From positions 1 to 37,739 of the forward strand of contig JANQIO010000121.1 of assembly GCA_028282105.1 (NCBI GenBank): DNA of 37,739 nucleotides, written 5' to 3'. Positions within the stretch are counted from its first letter, which is position 1, and every line of letters begins with the position of its first letter. Below are positions 27,719-35,403 of the stretch, one piece after another. The notes under the pieces were generated by a model. That model ran no database searches. It had not been told where the DNA came from and worked only from the letters and a program-made list of their open reading frames with translations. Origin of the DNA: Halieaceae bacterium. Its GTDB lineage: Bacteria; Pseudomonadota; Gammaproteobacteria; Pseudomonadales; Halieaceae. The position numbers and the translations under genes are program-made.

Positions 27719-28633
27719 ATGGCTCTGTTTTCACAACCCACGGCCCGCGCGCTGGCAATTCTCGACCTGCTGATGGCCAACCCCAACCAGGCGTTTGGCC
27801 TGACCGAGATGACCCGCCGTCTCAATCTCAATAAGGCCACCTGCCACGCCATCCTCACTACCATGGCCACCTACGGTTTCCTGGTGCAGCACCCCAAAAC
27901 CAAGGCGTACCGTCTCGGCCCCAGCATCATCGCCGCCGGCAATGCCGCCTTCGTACAGTTCCCGGTGCTGGAGTACGCCCGCCCGGCACTGGAATCGCTG
28001 GAGCAGGACCTGGACGTCGGCTTTGGCGTAACCGGCCGCTCCAAGTCCCATATTGTGCTGCTGGCGCTGTACGGCAAGGCCAGCCACCTGATCGACAACT
28101 TCCAGCTCGGCCTCAGGCTGCCAAACATCGCCCCCATCGGCGCCTGTTTCACGGCCTGGTCGCCCGCCAAGCACCTGCAGGCCTGGCTGGATGCCGCCCA
28201 CGAAGCCTACGGCGGCTACGATGAGAAGCTCGATCAGCGGCTGCGCATGTCGGTGATCGGCATCCGTGCCCGCGGCTACGAAGTGGTGCTGCGCACCCGC
28301 GCCGAAGCCGCGCTGCACGAAGACCTCAAGCAGATCCAGGAAGCCTGGAACCTGTCCGACCTGCAGGATGTGACGGCCAAGTACCAGCGCGCCCTCTGCG
28401 ACGAACAGGTGCATCTGGACCGCATCGACCCGCGGGCGCGCTACGAGGTCAGCACCATCAACGTGCCGGTATTCGCCCAGCGCCAGCTTCCGGCCCTGTG
28501 CTTTGCCGCAGGTTCCTTCGAGAAGCCGGTAACCGGCGCGGAAATCGAGCACATTGCCGAACGTATGCGCACCGCCGCCAACGAAGTGGCCGAGGTGGCC
28601 AAGCAGCACGCGCCCCACGAAGAAGAGAGTTAA
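27719..28633 (+). CDS. IclR-family transcriptional regulator
   Basis: Protein of 304 residues. An N-terminal winged helix-turn-helix (about 5-65, with GLTEMTRRLNLNKATCHAILTTM) is followed by an IclR-type effector domain (about 75-265), the standard two-part layout; the protein is some 40 residues longer than the common 260. IclR proteins respond to small aromatic, acyl or sugar-derived ligands; no ligand can be deduced. AGGA sits 10 bases before the ATG. The gene is 12 bases ahead of the RNA methyltransferase gene, so the two may share a transcript, although no functional link is evident. Confidence 0.88.
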   Translation: MALFSQPTARALAILDLLMANPNQAFGLTEMTRRLNLNKATCHAILTTMATYGFLVQHPKTKAYRLGPSIIAAGNAAFVQFPVLEYARPALESLEQDLDVGFGVTGRSKSHIVLLALYGKASHLIDNFQLGLRLPNIAPIGACFTAWSPAKHLQAWLDAAHEAYGGYDEKLDQRLRMSVIGIRARGYEVVLRTRAEAALHEDLKQIQEAWNLSDLQDVTAKYQRALCDEQVHLDRIDPRARYEVSTINVPVFAQRQLPALCFAAGSFEKPVTGAEIEHIAERMRTAANEVAEVAKQHAPHEEES

Positions 28634-28645
28634 GGCACCCGGATC

Positions 28646-29386
28646 ATGGCGGGGTTCTTCGACCAGGTGCTGACGGTTTACGGTCGCAAACCCGCGCTGG
28701 AAGCGCTGCAGGACAACAGCCTGAGCTGCTACCGCCTGCATTTCGCCGATAGCAACAAACCCGCCGCCATCCTCGACGAGATGCGCGCCCTGGCGGAACA
28801 GCGCGGCATCGAGATTCTTACCCACGGCAAGCGCGAGCTGTCGCGCATCTCCCGCAAGGGCAGCCAGGACCAGGGCGTGGCGGTTGACGTGCACTGCCCT
28901 GCCTTCTCAAACCTCGAGGACTTCCTGGCCCAGGACAGCGGCGCCCCCACCCGCCTGCTCGCCGCCGACGGCATCACCAACCCCCAGAACGTCGGCATGC
29001 TGGTGCGCTCCGCCGTGGCCGGCGGCATCGACGGCATCCTCTGGCCCCGGGACGGCAACGCCGCTCTCGGCCCGCTGGCCGTCAAAGCCAGCGCCGGCAC
29101 GCTCTTCAAAGCCCCCCTGGTCCGCTGCCGCGAACTCGCCGCCGCCGTCCAGGCCTGCCAACAGCAGGGCTTCCGCGTCTGCGTGCTGGATGCCAATGCC
29201 GAGCAGTCGCTGTTCGAGGGGAATGCCGGAGAGCGGGTGATCTATGTCCTCGGCAACGAGACTGAAGGCCCATCAAAGACGGTGCTGGCACTGGCAGACG
29301 AGCAGCGCAGCATCCCCATGCAGAACGGCGTCGAATCCTTGAACGTAGCCGTTACTGCTGCGCTTATCGCTTATCTCGCTCGCTGA
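28646..29386 (+). CDS. SpoU/TrmH-family RNA 2'-O-methyltransferase
   Basis: Protein of 246 residues with the three motifs of the SPOUT class: motif 1 ITNPQNVGMLVRSAVAGGIDGILW (about 112-135), motif 2 VIYVLGNETEGPS (about 198-210) and motif 3 IPMQNGVESLNVAVTAALIAY (about 222-242). The N-terminal part (VYGRKPALEALQ) resembles the substrate-binding domain of RlmB-like enzymes. It would methylate a ribose in rRNA or tRNA with S-adenosylmethionine; which RNA is not clear, and it is not a close RlmB look-alike. It follows the IclR gene by 12 bases. Confidence 0.85.
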   Translation: MAGFFDQVLTVYGRKPALEALQDNSLSCYRLHFADSNKPAAILDEMRALAEQRGIEILTHGKRELSRISRKGSQDQGVAVDVHCPAFSNLEDFLAQDSGAPTRLLAADGITNPQNVGMLVRSAVAGGIDGILWPRDGNAALGPLAVKASAGTLFKAPLVRCRELAAAVQACQQQGFRVCVLDANAEQSLFEGNAGERVIYVLGNETEGPSKTVLALADEQRSIPMQNGVESLNVAVTAALIAYLAR

Positions 29387-29401
29387 TCGTTGCAGTCTGG
29401 T

Positions 29402-29525
29402 GCCACACCCGAAGCGCCGACGTGGATGCCCTTTTCTGCACGGTCGCTAGCCGAGCCCGGGGCCTGGGGGGAATGCACCGGAGTCGAGGGTTTCTGTGGT
29501 TTCTAGTGGCTTATCCGGCGCGCCC
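29402..29525 (-). repeat. Structured intergenic repeat, copy A1 (partial)
   Basis: It is a 124-base direct repeat of 29545-29668 with about 3 differences, 143 bases apart. It carries the core and one arm (29415-29441), but where the other arm should be the sequence is unrelated, so it is a truncated copy, probably from a tandem duplication. Strand given as the proposed sense of the core. Confidence 0.8.
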
Positions 29526-29557
29526 CGGATTGGTGGGGGTTTGCGCCACACCCGAAG

Positions 29558-29700
29558 CGCCGACGTGGATGCCCTTTTCTGCACGGTCGCTAGCCGAGTC
29601 CGGGGCCTGGGGGGAATGCACCGGAGTCGAGGGCTTCTGTGGTTTCTAGTGGTTTATCCGGCGCGCCCTGATAGTGCTGAAAAGGGCATCCACGCCGACG
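29558..29700 (-). repeat. Structured intergenic repeat, copy A2 (complete)
   Basis: It has a 27-base arm (29558-29584), an 89-base core (29585-29673) and a 27-base opposite arm (29674-29700). The arms match as inverted repeats in 24 of 27 positions; on the minus strand two of the three mismatches are G-U pairs. The arm sequence (GTGGATGCCCTTTTC part) is unlike that of copies A3 and B, while the core is nearly the same. Confidence 0.8.
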
Positions 29701-29970
29701 CTTCAACGCCCTGCCACGTCCTTAGAAATGAGGCCGTCAGGCATTTAATTTCCATCTGCGCTTCACCGCGGCCTTCACGAACCGCAACATGAAGGTACTC
29801 GTCTCCAGGGCCAACCCTCTTTGCGCCAGAGAAATCGCAAGAGTGAACAACGTGTCAGCGGTGACGAAAGCGCGGTACACACCTTCCAAAGCAGTGCGGG
29901 AAGAGCGCCGAACCAGGATGCAGGCGCTCTGATTCGAAGGGAAAGCCAACCAGCTAGTCGCGATGCCAGA

Positions 29971-30117
29971 GGTGACGGTGTTGCGGCTGTTGCCAGCACT
30001 ATCAGGTCGCGCCGGATAAACCACTAGAAACCACAGAAGCCCTCGATGAGGGCGCATTCCCCCCAAGCCCCAGACTCGGCTAGCGACCGTGCTGGCAGCA
30101 GCCGTAACGCCGGCACC
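29971..30117 (+). repeat. Structured intergenic repeat, copy A3 (complete, inverted)
   Basis: It has a 29-base arm (29971-29999), an 89-base core (30000-30088) and a 29-base opposite arm (30089-30117). On the plus strand the arms give 25 Watson-Crick and 3 G-U pairs of 29. Inside, GGTCGC (30006-30011) can pair with GCGACC (30083-30088). Opposite in orientation to A1 and A2; the outer flank (CTCGCTACGAAGC) also occurs as its reverse complement at 37385. Confidence 0.8.
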
Positions 30118-30167
30118 TCGCTACGAAGCGCGAAAGAAAGACCGGAAAACGCCCGCAGCGAGCGCGG

Positions 30168-31343
30168 CTATTTGGAGAGGAACGACATGCCCTCTTCGAG
30201 GCCCTTGAGGGTCAGCGGGTACATCTTGCCGTCCACCAGTTGGCGGGTCATGGAGACCGACTGGGTGTATTCCCATTCGTCTTCCGGCACCGGGTTGAGC
30301 CAGATGACCTTGTCGTAGACATCCGTGAGGCGCCGCATCCAGACCTCGCCGGCCTCCTCGTTCCAGTGCTCCACGCTGCCGCCCGGCTGGGCGATTTCGT
30401 AGGGGGACATGGAGGCGTCACCGACAAAGATCACCTTGTAGTCGTGGCTGTACTTGTGGAGCACATCCAGCATCGGGGTGCGTTCCGTGTGGCGGCGGAT
30501 GTTGTTCTTCCACACCGACTCGTAGATGAAGTTGTGGAAGTAGAAGTACTCGAGGTGCTTGAACTCGGTGCGCGAGGCGGAGAACAGCTCTTCGCAAACC
30601 TTGATATGCGGGTCCATGGAGCCGCCCACGTCCAGGAACAGCAGCACCTTCACCGCGTTGTGGCGCTCCGGCACCATCTTGATATCCAGCAGGCCGGCGT
30701 TGCGGGCGGTGGAGCTGATGGTGTCGTCGAGGTCCAGTTCCTCGGTGGCGCCGGTGCGGGCGAACTTGCGCAGGCGGCGCAGGGCCACCTTGATGTTGCG
30801 GGTGCCCAGTTCGACGGAGTCGTCGAGGTTGGCGAAGTCGCGCTTCTCCCAGACTTTCACCGCCTTCTTGTTCTTGCCGTTGGAGCCAACGCGGATGCCC
30901 TCGGGGTGATAGCCCTCCTGACCGAAGGGTGAGGTGCCGCCGGTGCCGACCCATTTGTTGCCGCCCTCGTGGCGCTTTTTCTGTTCTTCCAGGCGCTTCT
31001 TGAATTCCTCGATCAGCTTCTCCAGGCCGCCGAGGGACTCGATCTTGGCCTTCTCCTCCTCGCTGAGGTTCTTCATGAACTCGCTGCGCAGCCAGTCGTC
31101 CGGGATCAGCGCCTCGATAATGTCATCGAGGGCTTCCAGGTCCTGGAAGTGCAGGCCGAAGGCGCGGTCGAAACGGTCGAAGTACTTCTCGTCCTTGACC
31201 ATGCAGGTGCGGGAGAAGTAGTAGAAATCGTCCATGTCCGCGAAGGCCATGCGCTGCTTGAGGCCCTCCAGCAGCACCAACAATTCGGTGGTGCTGACCG
31301 GAACGCCGGCGTCACGCAGGCCGTGGAAGAAGTTGATCAGCAT
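30168..31343 (-). CDS. VWA domain protein of the CoxE-like family
   Basis: Protein of 391 residues. The N-terminal half resembles CoxE-like proteins (MLINFFHGLRDAGVPVSTTELL, then a helical, charged region with a coiled-coil-like stretch at 92-125). A von Willebrand factor A domain follows from about residue 230, with a MIDAS-like DVGGS motif at 238-242; the second position is Gly where the canonical motif has Ser. Such proteins pair with MoxR-type AAA+ ATPases as chaperones that insert metals or assemble complexes. The partner ATPase gene lies directly upstream (15 bases). The client is unknown. Confidence 0.88.
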   Translation of the reverse strand: MLINFFHGLRDAGVPVSTTELLVLLEGLKQRMAFADMDDFYYFSRTCMVKDEKYFDRFDRAFGLHFQDLEALDDIIEALIPDDWLRSEFMKNLSEEEKAKIESLGGLEKLIEEFKKRLEEQKKRHEGGNKWVGTGGTSPFGQEGYHPEGIRVGSNGKNKKAVKVWEKRDFANLDDSVELGTRNIKVALRRLRKFARTGATEELDLDDTISSTARNAGLLDIKMVPERHNAVKVLLFLDVGGSMDPHIKVCEELFSASRTEFKHLEYFYFHNFIYESVWKNNIRRHTERTPMLDVLHKYSHDYKVIFVGDASMSPYEIAQPGGSVEHWNEEAGEVWMRRLTDVYDKVIWLNPVPEDEWEYTQSVSMTRQLVDGKMYPLTLKGLEEGMSFLSK

Positions 31344-31358
31344 GGGGGGCTCTACTCC

Positions 31359-32207
31359 CTATTGGCGCATCTCGCGACGGTGCATGAAGGCCAGGCGCTC
31401 CAGCAGGTGCACGTCCTGCTCATTCTTCAGCAGCGCGCCGTACAGGGGCGGGATCGCCTTGGTGGGGTCGCGTTCCTTGAGGATTTCGTCGGGGATATCG
31501 TCGGCCATCAGCAGCTTGAGCCAGTCGATCAGCTCGGAGGTGGAGGGCTTCTTCTTCAGCCCCGGAATGCTGCGTACGTCGAAGAACACTTCCATCGCTT
31601 CCTGCACCAGATCCTGGACGATGCCCGGGTAGTGCACTTCAACGATCTCGCGCATGGTGTCGCGATCCGGGAAGTTAATGAAGTGGAAAAAGCAGCGGCG
31701 CAGGAAGGCGTCCGGCAGCTCTTTCTCGTTGTTGCTGGTAATAATGATGATCGGGCGATGCTTGGCCTTGATGGTCTCGCCGGTTTCGTAGACGAAGAAT
31801 TCCATGCGATCCAGTTCCACCAGCAGGTCGTTGGGGAACTCGATGTCGGCCTTGTCGACCTCGTCGATCAGCAGCACCACCTGCTCGTCGGAATCAAAGG
31901 CTTCCCACAGCTTGCCGCGCTTGATGTAGTTGGCAATGTCCTGGACTTTCTCGTCCCCAAGCTGGGAGTCGCGCAGGCGGGAAACCGCGTCGTACTCGTA
32001 CAGTCCCTGCTGGGCCTTGGTGGTGGACTTGATGTGCCACTGGATCAGCTTCATGCCCAGGGCGTCGGCCACTTCCTCGGCCAGCATGGTCTTGCCGGTG
32101 CCCGGCTCGCCCTTGATAAGTAGCGGTCGCTGTAATTCCACCGCGGCGTTTACCGCCATGCGCAGGTCTTCGGTCGCGACGTATCGCTCGGTCCCTTCAA
32201 ACTTCAT
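31359..32207 (-). CDS. MoxR-family AAA+ ATPase
   Basis: Protein of 282 residues. Walker A GEPGTGKT (33-40), Walker B VLLIDEVDKAD (about 111-121), sensor 1 IIIITSNNEKELPDAFLRRC with the arginine finger region. The length and motif set match the MoxR branch near CoxD/YehL-like proteins. It should work with the VWA protein encoded right after it as an ATP-driven chaperone pair. GAGGG lies upstream of the ATG at 32207. No adjacent substrate operon is seen. Confidence 0.92.
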   Translation of the reverse strand: MKFEGTERYVATEDLRMAVNAAVELQRPLLIKGEPGTGKTMLAEEVADALGMKLIQWHIKSTTKAQQGLYEYDAVSRLRDSQLGDEKVQDIANYIKRGKLWEAFDSDEQVVLLIDEVDKADIEFPNDLLVELDRMEFFVYETGETIKAKHRPIIIITSNNEKELPDAFLRRCFFHFINFPDRDTMREIVEVHYPGIVQDLVQEAMEVFFDVRSIPGLKKKPSTSELIDWLKLLMADDIPDEILKERDPTKAIPPLYGALLKNEQDVHLLERLAFMHRREMRQ

Positions 32208-32291
32208 CTGGTATTTACCCTCTCAAAATGAACGTGCCAGCCTACCGACTGGTACGAGTGGAATCAAGAAACGGCTTGCCGCGGCCGCGCG

Positions 32292-32645
32292 CTAGTTGGC
32301 GGGATCTGCGGAGCGGCGCAGGCTGCGGGACAACACCCAGCCTACCAGGCACAGGGCAAAGGCCATGCCCTGGGCAATCAGCAGCGAACGCATTGGCCGC
32401 GCCGCCGCCTCGGTGCCGGTGGTAAGCAGCTCAAAGAACACCACGAAGATGGCGGGCGCCCAGGTCTGGGTGTCCGACGCGGGATGGGCCGGCGTGAGGG
32501 CAAGGGCGGCGAGTATCAGGCCCAGCGCCAGGCGCGCACCGTGAGACAGGCGCGGGCCCACCCACAGGTAAAGCACCAGGATGGCGCCAAAGGTGGCGGC
32601 GGCATAGGCCAGCCAGGCGGTGTGGTAGCTTTCCGGTGACAGCAT
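32292..32645 (-). CDS. Small integral membrane protein of unknown function
   Basis: Protein of 117 residues with about four hydrophobic helices (near 9-28, 38-50, 62-78 and 88-106) and short polar loops. An LYLWVGPRL segment and a basic C-terminus (SRSLRRSADPAN) are visible. No domain recognised. It directly abuts ycgN on the same strand, which supports a real gene in an operon. It is probably an inner-membrane protein. Confidence 0.75.
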   Translation of the reverse strand: MLSPESYHTAWLAYAAATFGAILVLYLWVGPRLSHGARLALGLILAALALTPAHPASDTQTWAPAIFVVFFELLTTGTEAAARPMRSLLIAQGMAFALCLVGWVLSRSLRRSADPAN

Positions 32646-33083
32646 CTACTCTACCCAGTTAATGATGTGCTCATCGTACCCATCGGGGTGCACGAATTCA
32701 TCCGACACCACGCGGCCGCGTATGCTGATACCGGCCTCGTGCACAGTTTCCCGGCTGCCGCTGATCAGCGGGTGCCAGTCGTACAGGGGCTTGCCCTCGG
32801 ACAGCAGCCGGTAGGCGCAGGTGTCCGGTAGCCAGTGTAGCGCCGCCACATCGTGCTGCTTGAGGTCGATGCAGTTGGACATCAACTCGCTGCGGCGCGG
32901 GTAGTCGGAGCAGCGACAGCTGGATTCCTCCAGGTAGCGGCAACGCACGCCGGTGTAATACACCTCGCCACTGTCGGCATCTTCCAGTTTGTGCAGGCAG
33001 CAGCGCGCACAGCCGTCACAGAGAGATTCCCACTCCGCCTCGGACATCTCCGCCAGGGACTTCTGTTCCCAGAAACGCTCCAT
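32646..33083 (-). CDS. ycgN: YcgN-family cysteine cluster protein (UPF0260)
   Basis: Protein of 145 residues. It starts MERFWEQKSLAEMSEAEWESLCDGCARCCLHKLED, with the CDGCxxCC cluster, and continues with VRCRYLEESSCRCSDYPRR and NCIDL, giving at least nine cysteines in the first 75 residues that could bind zinc or an iron-sulfur cluster. This is the UPF0260/YcgN family, of unknown function. It lies 2 bases after ycgL, as is common in gammaproteobacteria. Confidence 0.93.
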   Translation of the reverse strand: MERFWEQKSLAEMSEAEWESLCDGCARCCLHKLEDADSGEVYYTGVRCRYLEESSCRCSDYPRRSELMSNCIDLKQHDVAALHWLPDTCAYRLLSEGKPLYDWHPLISGSRETVHEAGISIRGRVVSDEFVHPDGYDEHIINWVE

Positions 33084-33085
33084 GC

Positions 33086-33340
33086 TCAGGCGCCCCGGCG
33101 CAGCTCTTCCGGGCTGGGCGGCATCTGCAGGTAATAGCCGCGCTCCTCGATCTGCGCCACCACCTCATCGGCATTGGCGCGGGCCAGCTTTTTGCTGCCA
33201 TCCAGGTTCAGCAACATGATAGGCTCCGGCTCCCCAAACTGCCCCAGCAGCGCTTCGGGCACCCGGCCCAGGCCCTCGGCCTTGCTGACATAGAGATACA
33301 TCTGTTCCTTGCGCGGGCTGCGATAGACCTGACAGAGCAC
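33086..33340 (-). CDS. ycgL: YcgL domain protein
   Basis: Protein of 84 residues of the YcgL family, with the conserved opening MLCQVYRSPRKEQMYLYVSK and the middle FGEPEPIMLLNLDGSKKLARANADEV. Cytoplasmic, function not established. It sits between rnd and ycgN with gaps of 2-3 bases, so all three are likely one transcript. Confidence 0.92.
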   Translation of the reverse strand: MLCQVYRSPRKEQMYLYVSKAEGLGRVPEALLGQFGEPEPIMLLNLDGSKKLARANADEVVAQIEERGYYLQMPPSPEELRRGA

Positions 33341-33343
33341 GGT

Positions 33344-34465
33344 TCAGGCCTCCAGGCCAACGGCTTGCAGCAGCGGCGCCACCACCGCCTGCTCGCGCCA
33401 GCCCGACCAGCGCCGGGGTCGCTCCAGCCGTTCGCCGTGGGCCAGGCGCACCATCAGTTCGTAGTCCCTGGAGGACAACAATGCTTCGGGCTCCACCTGC
33501 CAGTCGCGTGCCAGAGCCGCGGCGGCCGCCTTGAGCTTCTTGAGCTCATCGCGCTGGCCGGCGTCCAGCGGTTTGCCGAGGGGCAGCGGCAACTCATCTT
33601 CGGGTAGGCCGCTCGCCTCACCCACCAGGTCCAGCAGCACCTCGCCCTGCTTGCGCACCACTGCCTGCGGCATATCGGGCACCCCGCGTAGCTGCCCCAT
33701 GTTGGCAGGCAGGCGCTGGGCCAGGGCCAGGCACACCTTGTCGGCCAGAATCCAGCTGCGCGGCTTGTCGAGTCGCCGGGCGCGTTCGTCGCGCCAATCG
33801 CACACCAGGGCCAGGGCTGCCAGTTGCCTGGGCTTGAGCTTCCAGGCCGACTTGACCCGGGTGTAGGACGGCGCCGGCGGTGCCGATGCCTCCGCGGCGG
33901 CGGCGGCACCGTCTTCCAGCACCCAGTCACTGCGACCGCTGGCATCCAGGCGTTCGCGCAGGTGCCGGTAGACCGGCAACAGGGGGATGACATCGGCGGC
34001 CGCATAGTCGAGCTGGGCATCACTGAGCGGACGCGCCAGCCAGTCAGAGCGGGTCTCACCCTTGGCGAGCTCCAGGCCACTGACTGCCTCTACCAGGGCC
34101 CGGTAGCCGAGGCTGAAGCCCAGGCCGGCAAAGGCCGCCGCGCGCTGGGTATCGAACAATGGCAGGGGCTGGGTGCCCAGGTAGACCTGGAAGACTTCCA
34201 GGTCTTCGCTGGCGGAATGCAGTACCTTGACGACCTCCGGGTTCTCGAACAGCGCCCTCAACGGCGAGATATCGTCGATGGCCAGTGGATCGATCAGCCA
34301 GGCCTTGTCGGGCGCGCCGGGAAAACACAGTTGCACCAGCGCTGGTTGCGGGTAGTAGGTGTCGCGGCGCATAAACTCGGTGTCCACGATCACCGCATCG
34401 TCGGCGGCGAAGCGCGCCACCAGATTCGCGAGTGCCGCGCTGTCTGTCATTAACTCGTACTTCAT
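33344..34465 (-). CDS. rnd: Ribonuclease D
   Basis: Protein of 373 residues. RNase D is a 3'-5' exoribonuclease that trims tRNA and other stable RNAs. DEDDy residues are visible: D28 and E30 in VDTEF, the aspartate in HSASEDLEV, and Y/D in LDYAAADVIPLLPVY; HRDC-like domains follow (WKLKPRQLAALALVCDWRDERAR). The ATG at 34465 matches the family; the frame continues upstream to 34552 without homology. It follows recR by one base and leads into ycgL. Confidence 0.95.
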   Translation of the reverse strand: MKYELMTDSAALANLVARFAADDAVIVDTEFMRRDTYYPQPALVQLCFPGAPDKAWLIDPLAIDDISPLRALFENPEVVKVLHSASEDLEVFQVYLGTQPLPLFDTQRAAAFAGLGFSLGYRALVEAVSGLELAKGETRSDWLARPLSDAQLDYAAADVIPLLPVYRHLRERLDASGRSDWVLEDGAAAAAEASAPPAPSYTRVKSAWKLKPRQLAALALVCDWRDERARRLDKPRSWILADKVCLALAQRLPANMGQLRGVPDMPQAVVRKQGEVLLDLVGEASGLPEDELPLPLGKPLDAGQRDELKKLKAAAAALARDWQVEPEALLSSRDYELMVRLAHGERLERPRRWSGWREQAVVAPLLQAVGLEA

Positions 34466-34466
34466 A

Positions 34467-35069
34467 CTATTCCATGAGTTTGCGGCCGCTGAAGGCGTGC
34501 GCCAGGGTGCTGCCGTCCACGTATTCCAGTTCGCCCCCCAGCGGCACCCCATGGGCGATGCGGCTGATGCGAATGCCCTCCTCGCCCCTGACCAGCTCCG
34601 ACAGATAGTAAGCGGTGGCCTCGCCCTCCACCGTGGGATTGGTGGCCAGGATCAGCTCGGACACCCCATCACGCTGAATGCGCTCCTGCAGCAGATCGAG
34701 TCCGATATCCTCCGGCCCGATGCCATCGATGGGAGACAGGTGGCCCATCAGCACAAAATACAGGCCCCGGTAGCTGCCACTCTGCTCCACGGCGACCACG
34801 TCCGCCGGAGATTCCACCACGCAGATGGTGCTGTTGTCCCGGCGCGCATCGGCGCAGATGCTACAGATATCCTGCTCGGTAAAATTGCGGCACAGCCGGC
34901 AATGGCTGACGCCGGCCATGGCTTCACTCAGCGCTGTCGCCAGGTTGACGCCACCCTCGCGGTCGCGCTCCAGCAGCTGCAGGGCCATGCGCTGGGCGGT
35001 CTTACGACCCACTCCCGGAAGGCAGCGCAGGCTTTCGACCAGCTGCTCAATAAGTGGACTGAAACTCAC
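34467..35069 (-). CDS. recR: Recombination mediator RecR
   Basis: Protein of 200 residues. RecR works with RecO and RecF to load RecA on gapped DNA. An N-terminal helix-hairpin-helix ([20 protein letters not shown]), a four-cysteine zinc finger ([16 protein letters not shown], about 57-72) and a Toprim domain ([31 protein letters not shown]) are all intact. It lies downstream of ybaB and dnaX in the classical dnaX-ybaB-recR order. Confidence 0.97.
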   Translation of the reverse strand: MSFSPLIEQLVESLRCLPGVGRKTAQRMALQLLERDREGGVNLATALSEAMAGVSHCRLCRNFTEQDICSICADARRDNSTICVVESPADVVAVEQSGSYRGLYFVLMGHLSPIDGIGPEDIGLDLLQERIQRDGVSELILATNPTVEGEATAYYLSELVRGEEGIRISRIAHGVPLGGELEYVDGSTLAHAFSGRKLME

Positions 35070-35086
35070 TCGGTCAGGCCCGGCAC

Positions 35087-35395
35087 CTAGAACGGCATCT
35101 TGAAACCGGGCGGCATCATGCTGCCCAGCACATCCTGGTTGCTGGCCTCGACCTTTTTGACGGCGTCGTTGACGGCGGCGGCCAGCAGGTCTTCCAGCAT
35201 CTCCTTGTCTTCGCCCAGCACGCTGTCGTCGACATGGACCCGGCGCACGTCGAAGCGCCCGGTCATAATCACCCGCACCAGGCCCGCGCCCGCCTGGCCC
35301 TCGAACTCCTGGTTGGCCACTTGTTCCTTGGCCTCCAGCATTTTCTGCTGCATTTCCTGGGCCTGCTTCATCAGGTCGTTAAGACTGCCTTTCAC
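35087..35395 (-). CDS. ybaB: YbaB/EbfC-family nucleoid-associated protein
   Basis: Protein of 102 residues, starting [28 protein letters not shown] and with [22 protein letters not shown] in the middle, the standard YbaB pattern. It is a small dimeric DNA-binding protein with a tweezer-like shape. Placed between dnaX (8 bases) and recR (17 bases), the order kept in most gammaproteobacteria. Confidence 0.96.
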   Translation of the reverse strand: MKGSLNDLMKQAQEMQQKMLEAKEQVANQEFEGQAGAGLVRVIMTGRFDVRRVHVDDSVLGEDKEMLEDLLAAAVNDAVKKVEASNQDVLGSMMPPGFKMPF

Positions 35396-35403
35396 GGATC
35401 ACC

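Larger units (their letters stand above)
29387..30167. other. Gene-free repeat patch between the RNA methyltransferase and VWA genes
   Basis: This 781-base stretch contains no recognisable gene. It holds a partial direct repeat copy (A1, 29402-29525), a full copy with arms (A2, 29558-29700), a unique 270-base segment (29701-29970) and an inverted copy (A3, 29971-30117). A reading frame on the minus strand (29737-30066) crosses the unique segment and copy A3; it gives a protein-like but unrecognised translation. Confidence 0.8.

Noticed and set aside
29402-29668. Possible CRISPR-like array from the two direct repeats A1 and A2
   Set aside because: The units are 124 bases with only 19 bases between them, there are only two, and no cas genes are present.
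29737-30066. Minus-strand frame of 109 codons in the repeat patch
   Set aside because: Its first third is the repeat copy A3, it has no good ribosome binding site and the translation is unrecognised. Kept only as part of the repeat observation.
29558-30117. Integron attC sites
   Set aside because: The conserved part is the centre and the variable part is the arms, the reverse of attC. No RYYYAAC/GTTRRRY pair was found at the arm ends and no integrase gene is present.
30969-32123. Plus-strand reading frame of 384 codons
   Set aside because: Antisense to the VWA and MoxR genes, both of which have clear motifs and good starts.
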